From JAZSNL01 sp045536365 (GTDB lineage Bacteria > Bacillota_I > Bacilli_A > ML615J-28 > CAG-313): DNA of 64,000 nt. The stretch spans positions 1 to 64,000 of the forward strand of contig JAZSNL010000018.1 of NCBI GenBank assembly GCA_045536365.1, given 5' to 3'. The position numbers and the translations under genes are program-made. The notes under the pieces are model-generated. The model was not told the origin of the DNA, searched no databases, and worked only from the letters and a program-made list of their open reading frames with translations. Positions 52,117 through 61,778 of the stretch are shown here, piece by piece. The first letter of the stretch is position 1; each line of letters opens with the position of its first letter.

Positions 52117-52204
52117 AAAATATTATCTATTTTAATTGTATCTAATTTTTTAATTTTAAGTTTAAATTGTTCCAAATTTAACAATTTTATGGTAACATTA
52201 TACA

Positions 52205-52262
52205 TGTAACTCCTTTCTAGTGTGCGTTGTCAATTACATTATAAATGGAGTTACATTTTTTT
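52205..52262 (+). terminator. Hairpin with T-run
   Basis: TGTAACTCC (52205-52213) pairs with GGAGTTACA (52247-52255), then seven T. The loop is large (33 nt). The left arm has a CTCC that could mask a ribosome-binding site. Confidence 0.55.
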
Positions 52263-52274
52263 ACATAAAAAAAG

Positions 52275-52317
52275 ACCTATAAAGAAGTATAGGGATACCC
52301 TACAGTTCTTTATAGGT
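52275..52317. terminator. Long hairpin
   Basis: ACCTATAAAGAA pairs with TTCTTTATAGGT (12 bp perfect), with an inner TAGGG/CCCTA pair. It is preceded by an A-run, so it could terminate leftward transcription. Confidence 0.65.
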
Positions 52318-52582
52318 ATAGTTAAACCCTAAACAACTTTATATAATCATCATAAAAAGTTGGATAACATATCCAGCTTTTTTATTTTATGAAAGTATTA
52401 AGTATATTATAAAATACCAATTACTACATAAATGTACATAGTTAGATTTTTATCGACTATTTTTATTTAACACTTTAAAAAAAGTTTAAAATATGTTATA
52501 ATTAAGTAAAATAAAAGTAAAAAAATAGTTAAATAAAAGTACAAAATAATATTAACATTTTATACATATTGGAGGAATAACA

Positions 52583-54142
52583 ATGGCTGATAATAAAAGA
52601 ATTCAAGAAAGAGAAGAATTACATAAGTCAATTTGGAAAATAGCTGATGAGTTACGTGGAGCTGTAGACGGATGGGATTTTAAACAATATGTTTTAGGCA
52701 TAATGTTTTATAGATATATTTCTGAAAACTTAGAAAAATATATTAATGATGGTGAACATGCAGCAGGAGATACTTCATTTGAATATTCTAAATTATCTGA
52801 TGAAGATGCTTTAATGGGAAAAGAATCATTAATTGAAGAAATAGGGTTCTTTATTTTACCTAGTGAATTATTTTGTAATGTTGTAGCAAAATGTAATAAT
52901 GATGAAAATTTAAATGAAACATTAGAAAAAGTATTCAATAATATTGAAGAATCAGCAAAAGGTTCAACAAGTGAATCAGATTTTGCGGGACTATTCGATG
53001 ATATAGATGTTAATAGTAATAAATTAGGCTCAACAGTAGAAAAGAGAAATAAAAAGTTAGCTTCAATTTTACATAACATTGCAGAAATGAAACTATCTTA
53101 TGGCGATAATCAAATTGATGCATTTGGTGATGCCTACGAATTTTTAATGAGTATGTATGCTTCTAATGCAGGTAAAAGTGGAGGAGAATTCTTTACTCCT
53201 CAAGAAGTATCAGAATTATTAACAAGACTTGCTGTATTAGGTAAAACTGAAGTTAATAAAGTATATGACCCTGCTTGTGGTTCAGGTTCACTTTTATTAA
53301 AAACACTAAAAATATTAGGTAAAGAAAATATTAAACAAGGTTTCTATGGACAAGAAAAAAATATAACTACATATAACCTATGTAGAATTAATATGTTTTT
53401 ACACGATGTAGGTTTTGACAAATTTAATATAGCATGTGAAGATACACTACTAGCACCTCAACACTGGGATGATGAACCGTTTGATGTAATTGTATCAAAC
53501 CCTCCATATTCTATTAAATGGGAAGGTGATGATAATCCAATATTAATAAATGATTCGAGATTTTCACCCGCTGGTGTCTTAGCTCCAAAAGGTAAAGCTG
53601 ACTTAGCATTTATAATGCATTCACTTGCATGGCTTTCTACTAATGGTACAGCTTCAATTGTATGTTTCCCAGGAATCATGTATAGAGGTGGAGCAGAACA
53701 AAAAATTAGAAAATATTTAGTTGATAATAATTATGTTGATACAGTAATTCAACTTCCAGATAATTTATTCTTTGGAACTTCAATTGCTACTTGTATTATG
53801 GTATTAAAGAAATCAAAAGAAGATACAAGTGTGTTATTTATAGACGCAAGTAAAGAATTTGTTAAAGTAACTAATAATAATAAATTAATGCCAGAAAATA
53901 TTGAAAAAATAGTAGAAATATTTACAAATAGAGAATCTATTGATCATGTTTCAAGATTAGTTAAATATGAGGAAGTAAAAGAACAAAACTATAATTTATC
54001 TATTTCAACATATGTAGAAAAAGAAGATACAAAAGAAAAGATTGATATTAAAGCATTAAATGAACAAATCAATGAAATAGTAAAAAGAGAAAATGAATTA
54101 AGAATAGAAATAGATAAAATCATTAAAGAAATAGAGGGCTAG
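52583..54142 (+). CDS. hsdM: Type I R-M DNA methyltransferase subunit (system 2)
   Basis: 519 residues. The N-terminal HsdM_N domain (LRGAVDGWDFKQYVLGIMFY) is followed by GGEFFTPQEVSELL, motif I DPACGSGS (229-236), YGQEKN and motif IV NPPY (306-309), all intact. It resembles the EcoR124I (type IC) methylase, in line with the TAEL repeats in its HsdS. TGGAGGA upstream. First gene of hsdM-hsdS-hsdR, 3 bp before hsdS. It is not close to the 32766 HsdM, so the two systems were acquired separately. Confidence 0.95.
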   Translation: MADNKRIQEREELHKSIWKIADELRGAVDGWDFKQYVLGIMFYRYISENLEKYINDGEHAAGDTSFEYSKLSDEDALMGKESLIEEIGFFILPSELFCNVVAKCNNDENLNETLEKVFNNIEESAKGSTSESDFAGLFDDIDVNSNKLGSTVEKRNKKLASILHNIAEMKLSYGDNQIDAFGDAYEFLMSMYASNAGKSGGEFFTPQEVSELLTRLAVLGKTEVNKVYDPACGSGSLLLKTLKILGKENIKQGFYGQEKNITTYNLCRINMFLHDVGFDKFNIACEDTLLAPQHWDDEPFDVIVSNPPYSIKWEGDDNPILINDSRFSPAGVLAPKGKADLAFIMHSLAWLSTNGTASIVCFPGIMYRGGAEQKIRKYLVDNNYVDTVIQLPDNLFFGTSIATCIMVLKKSKEDTSVLFIDASKEFVKVTNNNKLMPENIEKIVEIFTNRESIDHVSRLVKYEEVKEQNYNLSISTYVEKEDTKEKIDIKALNEQINEIVKRENELRIEIDKIIKEIEG

Positions 54143-54145
54143 CAA

Positions 54146-55351
54146 ATGAGTAAATTAGATGAATTAATTCAGGAGTTATGTCCTAATGGAGTAGAATATG
54201 TTGCCTTAGGAACTCTGGCAAGAATTTCTGATGGGTATGCTTTTAAAGCTAGTGATTTAAAAGAAGATGGAAAATATCCTGTGTTCAAAATCACAAATAT
54301 TAAAAAAGGTACTGTTGAAATTGAAAAATATTTCATTGATAAAATACCTGAAGATTATAAATTTGATGATATTTTAACAGGTAGAGAAATATTAATAGGA
54401 ATGTCTGGTTCCACTGGAAAAACAGGAATAAATCTTAATTTAAAAGTAAAATGTTTAGTAAATCAACGTATAGCTATAGTGAAACCAGATTTAAATAAGA
54501 CTATAGAAGGATATTTAAAACATGTTTTAGTTAATAGCAAGTTTGAGATATATTGTAATAAAAAAGGAACTGGTCCTCAAAAAAATATTGGGAAAAGTGT
54601 CATAGAAGAATATGAAGTTCCTCTTCCTCCTATGGAGGTGCAAAGTGAAATTGTTAGAATTTTAGACAATTTTACTTTGCTTACAGCAGAACTTACAGCA
54701 GAACTTACAGCAAGAAAAGAGCAATATGAGTATTATAAAAAATTTTTATTTAAACTAGAAGATGTTGAAATGATTCCATTAAAGGATTTATGTTTTAGAG
54801 TATGTTCAGGAGGCACCCCTAATACATCAAAAAGTGAATATTATGGAGGAAACATTCCATGGTTAAGAACTCAAGAAGTTGATTTTTGTTGTATTAATAA
54901 TACTGAAATTAAAATAACAGAAGCAGGCTTAAATAATTCATCAGCAAAATGGATAAAAGAAAATTCTGTTATAGTTGCAATGTATGGTGCTACTGTGGGT
55001 AAAGTTGCATATACCAGCATTCCTTTAACCACTAATCAAGCTTGTTGTAATTTAGAAATCAATCCTGAAATTGCAAATTATAAATATGTATATTATTATT
55101 TATCATCTATTTATGGTTATATAAAATCTCTTGGTCAAGGTAGTCAAACAAACATAAATGCTGAAATAGTTAAGAATTTGTTAATTCCAATCCCTTGCGT
55201 TGAAAAACAAGTTGAAATAGTAAATTTATTAGATAAATTTGAAGAATATTGTACTGATATTTCAAAGGGTCTTCCTGCTGAAATAGAACTAAGACAACAA
55301 CAATACGAGTATTATAGAAATAAATTATTAACGTTTAAAGAATTAAAATAA
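54146..55351 (+). CDS. hsdS: Type I R-M specificity subunit (system 2) with TAEL spacer repeats
   Basis: 401 residues with two TRDs: the first (about 15-165) ends in VPLPPMEVQSEIVRILDNF, the second (about 205-365) in IPIPCVEKQVEIVNLLDKF, each followed by a spacer with RKEQYEYYK or RQQQYEYYR. The central spacer has LTAELTAELTAR (residues 179-190), encoded by tandem 12-bp units. In EcoR124-type HsdS the number of TAEL repeats sets the distance between the two half-sites. The C-terminal TRD starts after MIPLKDL. Start 3 bp after hsdM. Confidence 0.92.
   Translation: MSKLDELIQELCPNGVEYVALGTLARISDGYAFKASDLKEDGKYPVFKITNIKKGTVEIEKYFIDKIPEDYKFDDILTGREILIGMSGSTGKTGINLNLKVKCLVNQRIAIVKPDLNKTIEGYLKHVLVNSKFEIYCNKKGTGPQKNIGKSVIEEYEVPLPPMEVQSEIVRILDNFTLLTAELTAELTARKEQYEYYKKFLFKLEDVEMIPLKDLCFRVCSGGTPNTSKSEYYGGNIPWLRTQEVDFCCINNTEIKITEAGLNNSSAKWIKENSVIVAMYGATVGKVAYTSIPLTTNQACCNLEINPEIANYKYVYYYLSSIYGYIKSLGQGSQTNINAEIVKNLLIPIPCVEKQVEIVNLLDKFEEYCTDISKGLPAEIELRQQQYEYYRNKLLTFKELK
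54680..54712 (+). repeat. 12-bp tandem repeat encoding the HsdS TAEL spacer
   Basis: CTTACAGCAGAA twice and a third partial copy (CTTACAGCA), in frame. Slippage here would lengthen or shorten the spacer by four residues without breaking the gene. Confidence 0.88.
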
Positions 55352-55367
55352 ATAGGAGGTGGCACAT

Positions 55368-58300
55368 ATGAATAAGTACAACATAATTGCTGAAATGAAT
55401 GATAGCACGGTTGTTACTGAATACAAGCCACAAACGACTAGATCAGGTGCTTATCAAAGTGAAGCAGATTTAGAAAAAGAGTTTATTAAACTTTTACAAG
55501 AACAAAGTTATGAATATTTAAATATTCATCAAGAATCTGATTTAGTTATAAATATTAGAAAACAATTAGAAATTTTGAATGATTTTAAATTTTCTGATGA
55601 TGAATGGAAAAGATTCTTTTCTAATTCGATTGGTAATCCTAATAATGGAATTGTTGAAAAAACAAGAATCATTCAAGAAGATTATATTCAAGTATTGAAA
55701 AAAGATGATGGAACTAGTAAGAATATTTATTTAATAGATAAAAAGAATATTCATAAAAATAAACTTCAAGTTATTAATCAATATGTAAACAATGATGGTA
55801 ATCATGATAATAGATATGATGTTACTATCTTAGTTAATGGTTTACCACTTGTACATGTTGAATTAAAAAGAAGAGGTGTAGCTATTAAAGAAGCTTTTAA
55901 TCAAATTGAAAGATATCAAAGAGATAGCTTCTGGGCAGGACTTGGTTTATATGAGTTTATTCAAATATTTGTAATTTCAAATGGAACAAATACTAAATAT
56001 TATTCAAATACAACTAGATTTAATCATATTAAAAATACTACTACAAAAGGTGTTAAAGAAAAAACAAGTAATAGTTTTGAATTTACATCATATTGGGCTG
56101 ATGCGAATAACAAAGTTATTAGTGATTTAGTTGATTTTACAAAAACATTCTTTTCTAAACATACAATATTAAATATATTAACTAAATATTGTGTATTTAC
56201 TTCAGAAAATATGTTATTAGTTATGAGACCATATCAAATTGTTGCTACAGAAAGAATTATTAATAAAATTGAAATCGCAACAAATTACAAACTATATGGT
56301 AAAAGAGAAGGTGGAGGCTATATTTGGCATACAACTGGATCAGGTAAAACTTTAACTTCATTTAAGACAGCTAGAATGGCATCTAAACTATCATATATTG
56401 ATAAAGTATTATTTGTAGTCGATAGAAAAGATTTGGATTATCAAACAATGAGAGAATATGATAGATTTGAAAAAGGTTGTGCTGATAGTAATAGATCTAC
56501 TGAAGTATTGAAGAAACAATTAGAAGATCCTAACGCAAATATTATTATTACAACTATTCAAAAACTATCAACATTTATTAAAAAGAATAAAACTCATGAT
56601 GTATATTCTAAACATGTAGTCTTAATCTTTGATGAATGTCACAGATCTCAATTTGGAGAAATGCATTTAGCTATTACTAAAAATTTCAAGAAATATCATA
56701 TCTTTGGTTTTACAGGCACACCTATTTTTGCAGTTAATGCAGGTCGTGGTAAGAAGTTAGATTTAATGACTACTGAACAAGCATTCGGGGATCAACTTCA
56801 TACTTATACAATTGTTGATGCAATAAGAGATAAAAATGTCTTACCATTTAGAATTGATTACATTAAAACAATGGAATCAGATGATGATATGAAAGATGAA
56901 CAAGTATGGGATATAGATAGAGAAAAAGTGTATCTTGCTCCAGAAAGAATCAGTTTAGTAGTTAAATATATTATTGAAAATTTCAATAAAAAGACTTATC
57001 GCAATCAACAAAATTATGCATTTAATGTTGTAACTAATGTTTCAGATGTTGTTCAAAATAAAAATAAAAAATACATTGAAGAAATAAAACAAAAACAAAG
57101 AATTAGTGGATTTAACTCAATATTAGCAGTATCATCAATAGATGCAGCAAAATTATATTATAATGAATTTATGAAACAATTTAAAGAACAACCTGAAAAT
57201 GCTTTAAAAATTGGTATTATATATTCATATGGAGCTAATGAAGATGAAGCTGATGGAATATTAGATGAAGAAAATTCAGAAGATACTATTTCACTAGATG
57301 CAAGTTCAAGAGATTTTTTAGAAGAAGCTATCAAAGATTATAATAGTATGTTTAATACTAATTATGATACTTCTAGTGATAAATTCCAAAACTATTATAA
57401 GGATATTTCATTAAGAATGAAAAATAAGGAAATAGATTTATTAATAGTTGTTAATATGTTCTTAACTGGTTTTGATGCGACAACTCTTAATACTTTATGG
57501 GTTGATAAAAACCTTAAAATGCACGGATTAATTCAAGCATATTCAAGAACTAATAGAATTTTAAATTCAATTAAAACTTTTGGTAATATAGTTTGCTTTA
57601 GAAACTTACAAAGAAGAACTGATGAAGCTATATCACTATTTGGTGATAAAGATGCAGCAGGTATAGTTTTATTAAAAAGTTTTAAAGACTATTACTATGG
57701 ATATAAAGATCAAAAAGGTATTGAAGTAAAAGGTTATGTTACTTTAATAGATGACTTATTTACTAAGTTTCCAGTATATGAATGGCCGATAAATAGTGAA
57801 AAGAAACAAAAAGAATTTATTACATTATTTGGTGCGATACTTAGAATGAGAAACTTATTATCTTCATTTGATGAATTTGAGGGAAAAGAAATTATTTCAG
57901 ATAGAGATTTCCAGGACTATTCAGGTAAATATTTAGATATAAAAGATGAATGGAAAAATAAAATAGGTAAAAAAGAATTAGAAGATATAACTGATGATGT
58001 TGTATTTGAATTAGAATTATTAAAGCAAATTGAAATCAATATTGACTATATATTAATGTTAGTTCAAAAGTATCATGATTCTCATTGCCAAGATAAAGAA
58101 GTTATTATTTCTATTCAAAAAGCAGTAGAGTCAAGTCCTGAATTAAGAAGCAAAAAAGCTCTTATAGATTCATTCATTGCGGGAATAAATGATGTAGATG
58201 ATGTCCTTGCTGAATGGAGAAAATTTGTAATTGAACAACAAGAAAAAGAATTAATGGAAATAATTAAATCTGAAAATTTAAAAGAAGAAGAAACAAGAGC

Positions 58301-58475
58301 ATTTATCTCAGACTCATTTAAAAATGGATATATTAAAACAACAGGTACTGATATTGTTAAGATTCTTCCTCCTGCCGGTAGATTCGGTGGAGGAAATCAT
58401 GAAGAAAAGAAACAAAGAGTAATCGATAAACTTTTAAAATTCTTTGATAAATATTACGGAATAATAAATGTTTAA
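55368..58475 (+). CDS. hsdR: Type I restriction endonuclease subunit (system 2)
   Basis: 1035 residues. A PD-(D/E)XK part with YDVTILVNGLPLVHVELKR (Asp then Glu-Leu-Lys), Walker A TTGSGKT (about 322-328), DEAD-like box FDECHRSQFG, GFTGTPIF, VNMFLTGFD and AYSRTNR. A C-terminal helical domain follows. ATG 55368 is used because AGGAGGTGG lies 6 bp before it; the upstream in-frame GTG 55359 is part of that site. EcoR124I-like in length and motif order. Intact. A terminator follows at 58588. Confidence 0.94.
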   Translation: MNKYNIIAEMNDSTVVTEYKPQTTRSGAYQSEADLEKEFIKLLQEQSYEYLNIHQESDLVINIRKQLEILNDFKFSDDEWKRFFSNSIGNPNNGIVEKTRIIQEDYIQVLKKDDGTSKNIYLIDKKNIHKNKLQVINQYVNNDGNHDNRYDVTILVNGLPLVHVELKRRGVAIKEAFNQIERYQRDSFWAGLGLYEFIQIFVISNGTNTKYYSNTTRFNHIKNTTTKGVKEKTSNSFEFTSYWADANNKVISDLVDFTKTFFSKHTILNILTKYCVFTSENMLLVMRPYQIVATERIINKIEIATNYKLYGKREGGGYIWHTTGSGKTLTSFKTARMASKLSYIDKVLFVVDRKDLDYQTMREYDRFEKGCADSNRSTEVLKKQLEDPNANIIITTIQKLSTFIKKNKTHDVYSKHVVLIFDECHRSQFGEMHLAITKNFKKYHIFGFTGTPIFAVNAGRGKKLDLMTTEQAFGDQLHTYTIVDAIRDKNVLPFRIDYIKTMESDDDMKDEQVWDIDREKVYLAPERISLVVKYIIENFNKKTYRNQQNYAFNVVTNVSDVVQNKNKKYIEEIKQKQRISGFNSILAVSSIDAAKLYYNEFMKQFKEQPENALKIGIIYSYGANEDEADGILDEENSEDTISLDASSRDFLEEAIKDYNSMFNTNYDTSSDKFQNYYKDISLRMKNKEIDLLIVVNMFLTGFDATTLNTLWVDKNLKMHGLIQAYSRTNRILNSIKTFGNIVCFRNLQRRTDEAISLFGDKDAAGIVLLKSFKDYYYGYKDQKGIEVKGYVTLIDDLFTKFPVYEWPINSEKKQKEFITLFGAILRMRNLLSSFDEFEGKEIISDRDFQDYSGKYLDIKDEWKNKIGKKELEDITDDVVFELELLKQIEINIDYILMLVQKYHDSHCQDKEVIISIQKAVESSPELRSKKALIDSFIAGINDVDDVLAEWRKFVIEQQEKELMEIIKSENLKEEETRAFISDSFKNGYIKTTGTDIVKILPPAGRFGGGNHEEKKQRVIDKLLKFFDKYYGIINV

Positions 58476-58587
58476 AGATTATTAAACATTTTTAGGTGTA
58501 ATGTGTAAATAATAATTGTGGGATAAAACGGAAAAGAAATATCCAGTAGAAAAAGCAAAATGTGTATCAACAAAATATAATAAATTA

Positions 58588-58622
58588 AAAAAAACTGATA
58601 AGTCTTTATCAGTTTTTTTATT
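58588..58622 (+). terminator. Terminator after type I R-M operon 2
   Basis: AAAACTGATAA, loop GTC(T), TTATCAGTTTT followed by T-run; also A-rich on the left. Confidence 0.85.
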
Positions 58623-58633
58623 TAACAATAAAA

Positions 58634-58693
58634 CTTGTCAAAATAAAATGAAAATATAAAAAAACAAAATAAAAATGACAAGAAAACTTGTCA
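58634..58693. promoter_or_regulatory. Operator candidates: CTTGTCA sites with a perfect inverted repeat
   Basis: TGACAAG, AAAA, CTTGTCA (58676-58693) is a perfect 7+4+7 dyad just before the -35 box at 58702. A single half-site CTTGTCA also lies at 58634-58640. Likely bound by the XRE-like protein encoded next; inferred. Confidence 0.65.
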
Positions 58694-58701
58694 TCGATGA
58701 C

Positions 58702-58730
58702 TTGATTTTATTATATGCTTGTGATATAAT
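58702..58730 (+). promoter_or_regulatory. Promoter of the XRE-like regulator gene
   Basis: TTGATT (58702-58707), 17-bp spacer, TATAAT (58725-58730). Confidence 0.78.
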
Positions 58731-58752
58731 ATAATTGTGTTGGAGGAAATTT

Positions 58753-59850
58753 ATGAGTAACTTATATTTAAAAAAAGAAATTATAAAATACTATATGGAA
58801 TTAAAGGGAATAAGAAAGAATATAGACTTATTAAAAATGATTGGAAGAGAACTAAATTTTAAAGATAAAGTTTTTGATGATTTTATAAAAACATCAGAAG
58901 GAAACTTTTCAAAAATGATAAATGGTAAAAGATCTTTAAACTCAGAATATATAGTTCCACTTGAAAAAATATTTGGAGCTCCTATCGCTAAAATAATAGA
59001 TCCAGATGCATATAAATTTATAAATATAGAAGATGTACCTTATTCAAAAAACAGTAAGTATTATGCATATAAAGATGAAATGGATTTATATCTTAATGAA
59101 CTAGATAAATTATTTGATAAAAATGGGAATCCTATTATCTTTAATTATGATGAATATGGAAAATGTTTTATTGATTATGTTGGTGAATTTCATGCGGTTA
59201 ATGGATTAATGTATCTGTATAATAAACTGCATTTAAAAATGAAATGGGCTGATGATTATTTTAGAACGAATCCAGAAATTTCAACATGTGTTATTAAGAA
59301 TACTATTGCCTTAACAAACCTTGTCGCAAATTTAAATGATGCTGAAATATTCTTTGATATCTATGATACATACAATATGTTTATTACAAATGGACATTAT
59401 GGCGGTGAGCAAAGTTTATTTAATAAGAAAGAGTTCTCAGAAATAATATTAAATAATGAGATTTTATTTGATAACATATTTATTAAAAAAGAATATAAAC
59501 ATACTTGTTCAAATATTGAAATAAGAAAATTAAAATTAGAAGAATATACAATTTGTACGATTAATCCGATAATTAACAATTGTTTAAAATTTGCGATTGA
59601 TAATATAGATAAATATAAAAAACAAGCATTGCAGATTTTAGAATTTGCTGTAAAACATAATAATGAAGTTATTAAAAGATTAAATATTAAAGATAAATAT
59701 TATCCTACTAGTGATTTAGGCGGAATATATGATAATAAAGGAATAGTTCAGGATCTTTTAATTTATTATTCCGGAGAAAATACTGATGAGGAAATAAATC
59801 AATATCTTGAAAAATTATCGAAATATGAAAATGTTTTTTTGGTCCTATAG
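58753..59850 (+). CDS. XRE-like regulator with long C-terminal domain
   Basis: 365 residues. The first about 85 look like a Cro/XRE DNA-binding domain: EIIKYYMELKGIRKNIDLL, then EGNFSKMINGKRSLNSEYIV and LEKIFGAPIAKII (helix 3-5 pattern). The remaining about 280 are a helical domain of unknown fold, perhaps a sensor. ATG 58753 is used with GGAGG 6 bp upstream; an in-frame start at 58735 has none. Its promoter is preceded by a perfect dyad, so self-control is likely. It lies between type I system 2 and mcrBC, and may control either. Confidence 0.72.
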   Translation: MSNLYLKKEIIKYYMELKGIRKNIDLLKMIGRELNFKDKVFDDFIKTSEGNFSKMINGKRSLNSEYIVPLEKIFGAPIAKIIDPDAYKFINIEDVPYSKNSKYYAYKDEMDLYLNELDKLFDKNGNPIIFNYDEYGKCFIDYVGEFHAVNGLMYLYNKLHLKMKWADDYFRTNPEISTCVIKNTIALTNLVANLNDAEIFFDIYDTYNMFITNGHYGGEQSLFNKKEFSEIILNNEILFDNIFIKKEYKHTCSNIEIRKLKLEEYTICTINPIINNCLKFAIDNIDKYKKQALQILEFAVKHNNEVIKRLNIKDKYYPTSDLGGIYDNKGIVQDLLIYYSGENTDEEINQYLEKLSKYENVFLVL

Positions 59851-59944
59851 ATAAAATGAATTCTTGATGTAATAACAAATTAGATACAAGTTAAATTCTC
59901 CTTATAAACTGTATTAAAGTTTGTTATTATTACCTCCTTTCTAT

Positions 59945-59980
59945 AAGCAGTTTTATTCTCCTTTTAAAACTGCTTTTTAA
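59945..59980 (+). terminator. Terminator after the XRE-like gene
   Basis: AAGCAGTTTT pairs with AAAACTGCTT, then T-rich. It lies in the 302-bp gap 59851-60152, which otherwise has a second terminator and the mcrB promoter region. Confidence 0.8.
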
Positions 59981-60006
59981 ATTAACTGATGAAAAGAGAT
60001 AATAAC

Positions 60007-60044
60007 AAAAGATTGAATAACTAAAATGCTATTCAATCTTTTTT
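60007..60044. terminator. Second terminator before mcrB
   Basis: AAGATTGAATA pairs with TATTCAATCTT (11 bp), flanked by A- and T-runs. Confidence 0.8.
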
Positions 60045-60152
60045 AAATAGTTTTTAATTATTTAATACTTTTATAACTGAGTATGATATAATATACTTAT
60101 ATAAAAAGTCACAAATGATTATTTTTAAATGTAACAAGGAGAAATTTAGAAT

Positions 60153-61778
60153 ATGATGAAATTAAATGAAATTGCAAAGTTAAGAAAATATATTATAGAA
60201 AATTATGATCGAAAGTTTAATGAACTAAATCCGAAAATAACATCTGAAAGAAGTTTATTATTCTCTATTTTTCCGTTAGCCACATTAGAAACAATGAAGC
60301 TACAAGAATACGATAAAATAGGTAATAAACAAACTTTTATGAATATAATAGAAAGACATACAAAAGCTTTTGGTTCAGGTCACTTAGCATTCAATTCAAA
60401 TAAACTTTTCTATCACTCTAAAATAGATGGTGAGTATCATGTTAGTAAGTTTATAGAAAGAAAATACTCTTCATATAATGAAATTGAAGAAAAATTTGAA
60501 CAGTATATTGCTGATGTAAAAAACTTTATTATCAATATTGATTTAGAAAATTATAATAGCTCAGCTTTCCTTGAAGGTAGCAACATATTAAAAATTAAAT
60601 TTATATTGTTATACAGAGAAGATATTAGATTATCATGCATAACTTCTGTCAATCCATGTAAAAAAATTATAAAACATTTTGGAATTATATGTAATGATAA
60701 TGTTGATGATTCCATTACATATAATTATGAAATTACAAAATTTTTAGATTCCCTTGATGAATCATTCAAAAATAAAAATATCCTAGTTCTTTCTTTCTTA
60801 TTATGGGATTTTTACAAAGCAAACATTGATAAAAATGTAGAAAAAAAAGTAGAATCAGAAATTGAAAATGATATTGAGCCTGATGATATGGATTATGATG
60901 AAGAAAATTTTACTGACTACACTATTGATGATTTTATCAAAGATGTTTATATATCAGATGATGATGCTGTTGATTTATTAGAATTGTTAAAATATAAGAA
61001 AAATATTATTCTTCAAGGACCTCCAGGGACAGGAAAAACATTTATGGCTAAAAAATTAGCTTACGCGTTAATGGATAAAGATTCAGAAGAATATATTAAA
61101 TTTATTCAATTTCATCAAAGTTATTCATATGAAGATTTTGTTTTAGGCTATAAACCGGTAGGACAAGGTTTTAAATTAGTAGATGGTGTTTTTTATGAAT
61201 TCTGTTTAAAAGCTAGTTCACAAGAAAACAAAGAACATAAATTTGTTTTTATTATTGATGAAATCAATAGAGGAAACATAAGTAAAATTTTCGGTGAACT
61301 ATTAATGTTAATAGAAAAAGAATATAGAGGTCCAAAACATAAACTTCAACTTACTTATGAACAAAGAGAATTTTATATACCGGAAAACTTATATATTATT
61401 GGAATGATGAATACTGCTGATAGAAGTTTAGCAGTATTAGATTACGCATTAAAACGTAGATTTGGTTTTTATGACGTAAGACCTGCATATAAAAATGATA
61501 AGTTCGTAAAATATATTAAATCAAAGAATAGTCCAAAACTAGAAAAAATCATTGATACAATCATAGAAATTAATGAAGATATAGCTAACGATCCATCACT
61601 AGGAGAAGGATTTGAAATTGGACATAGTTATTTTTGTAATTTAGATACCGTAGATGATAAATTATTATACAGAATCATATCATTCGAAATTCTTCCATTA
61701 TTAAACGAATACTGGTATGATGATAAATCAAAATATAACAAATATAAAAATGTACTGTTAGGTATTATTAATGAATAA
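60153..61778 (+). CDS. mcrB: McrB-type GTPase/AAA+ restriction subunit
   Basis: 541 residues. The N-terminal about 240 residues are a variable DNA-recognition part of unknown fold (not an obvious EVE or DUF3578). The AAA+ part has Walker A GPPGTGKT (289-296), FIQFHQSYSYEDFVLGYKP, Walker B FIIDEINRG, and the McrB-specific MNTADRSLA with the arginine region LKRRFGF. These are hallmarks of the McrB GTPase. AAGGAG precedes the ATG. mcrC overlaps its end by 8 bp. It assembles with McrC to translocate and cut modified DNA; the modification read depends on the N-terminal part. Confidence 0.93.
   Translation: MMKLNEIAKLRKYIIENYDRKFNELNPKITSERSLLFSIFPLATLETMKLQEYDKIGNKQTFMNIIERHTKAFGSGHLAFNSNKLFYHSKIDGEYHVSKFIERKYSSYNEIEEKFEQYIADVKNFIINIDLENYNSSAFLEGSNILKIKFILLYREDIRLSCITSVNPCKKIIKHFGIICNDNVDDSITYNYEITKFLDSLDESFKNKNILVLSFLLWDFYKANIDKNVEKKVESEIENDIEPDDMDYDEENFTDYTIDDFIKDVYISDDDAVDLLELLKYKKNIILQGPPGTGKTFMAKKLAYALMDKDSEEYIKFIQFHQSYSYEDFVLGYKPVGQGFKLVDGVFYEFCLKASSQENKEHKFVFIIDEINRGNISKIFGELLMLIEKEYRGPKHKLQLTYEQREFYIPENLYIIGMMNTADRSLAVLDYALKRRFGFYDVRPAYKNDKFVKYIKSKNSPKLEKIIDTIIEINEDIANDPSLGEGFEIGHSYFCNLDTVDDKLLYRIISFEILPLLNEYWYDDKSKYNKYKNVLLGIINE

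Larger units (their letters stand above)
51970..52335. repeat. Cluster of short TAAAGAAGTTTAGGG-type repeats
   Basis: The motif TATAAAGAAGTTTAGGG or close variants occur near 51970, 52000, 52031 and 52279 on the plus strand, and inverted near 52295 and 52325. They make hairpins with each other. The gap 51964-52582 also holds the second 72-bp repeat and two larger hairpins; no gene. Confidence 0.55.

Noticed and set aside
51964..52340. CRISPR array
   Set aside because: The short repeats vary, occur in both orientations and have irregular spacing; no cas genes are present in the window.
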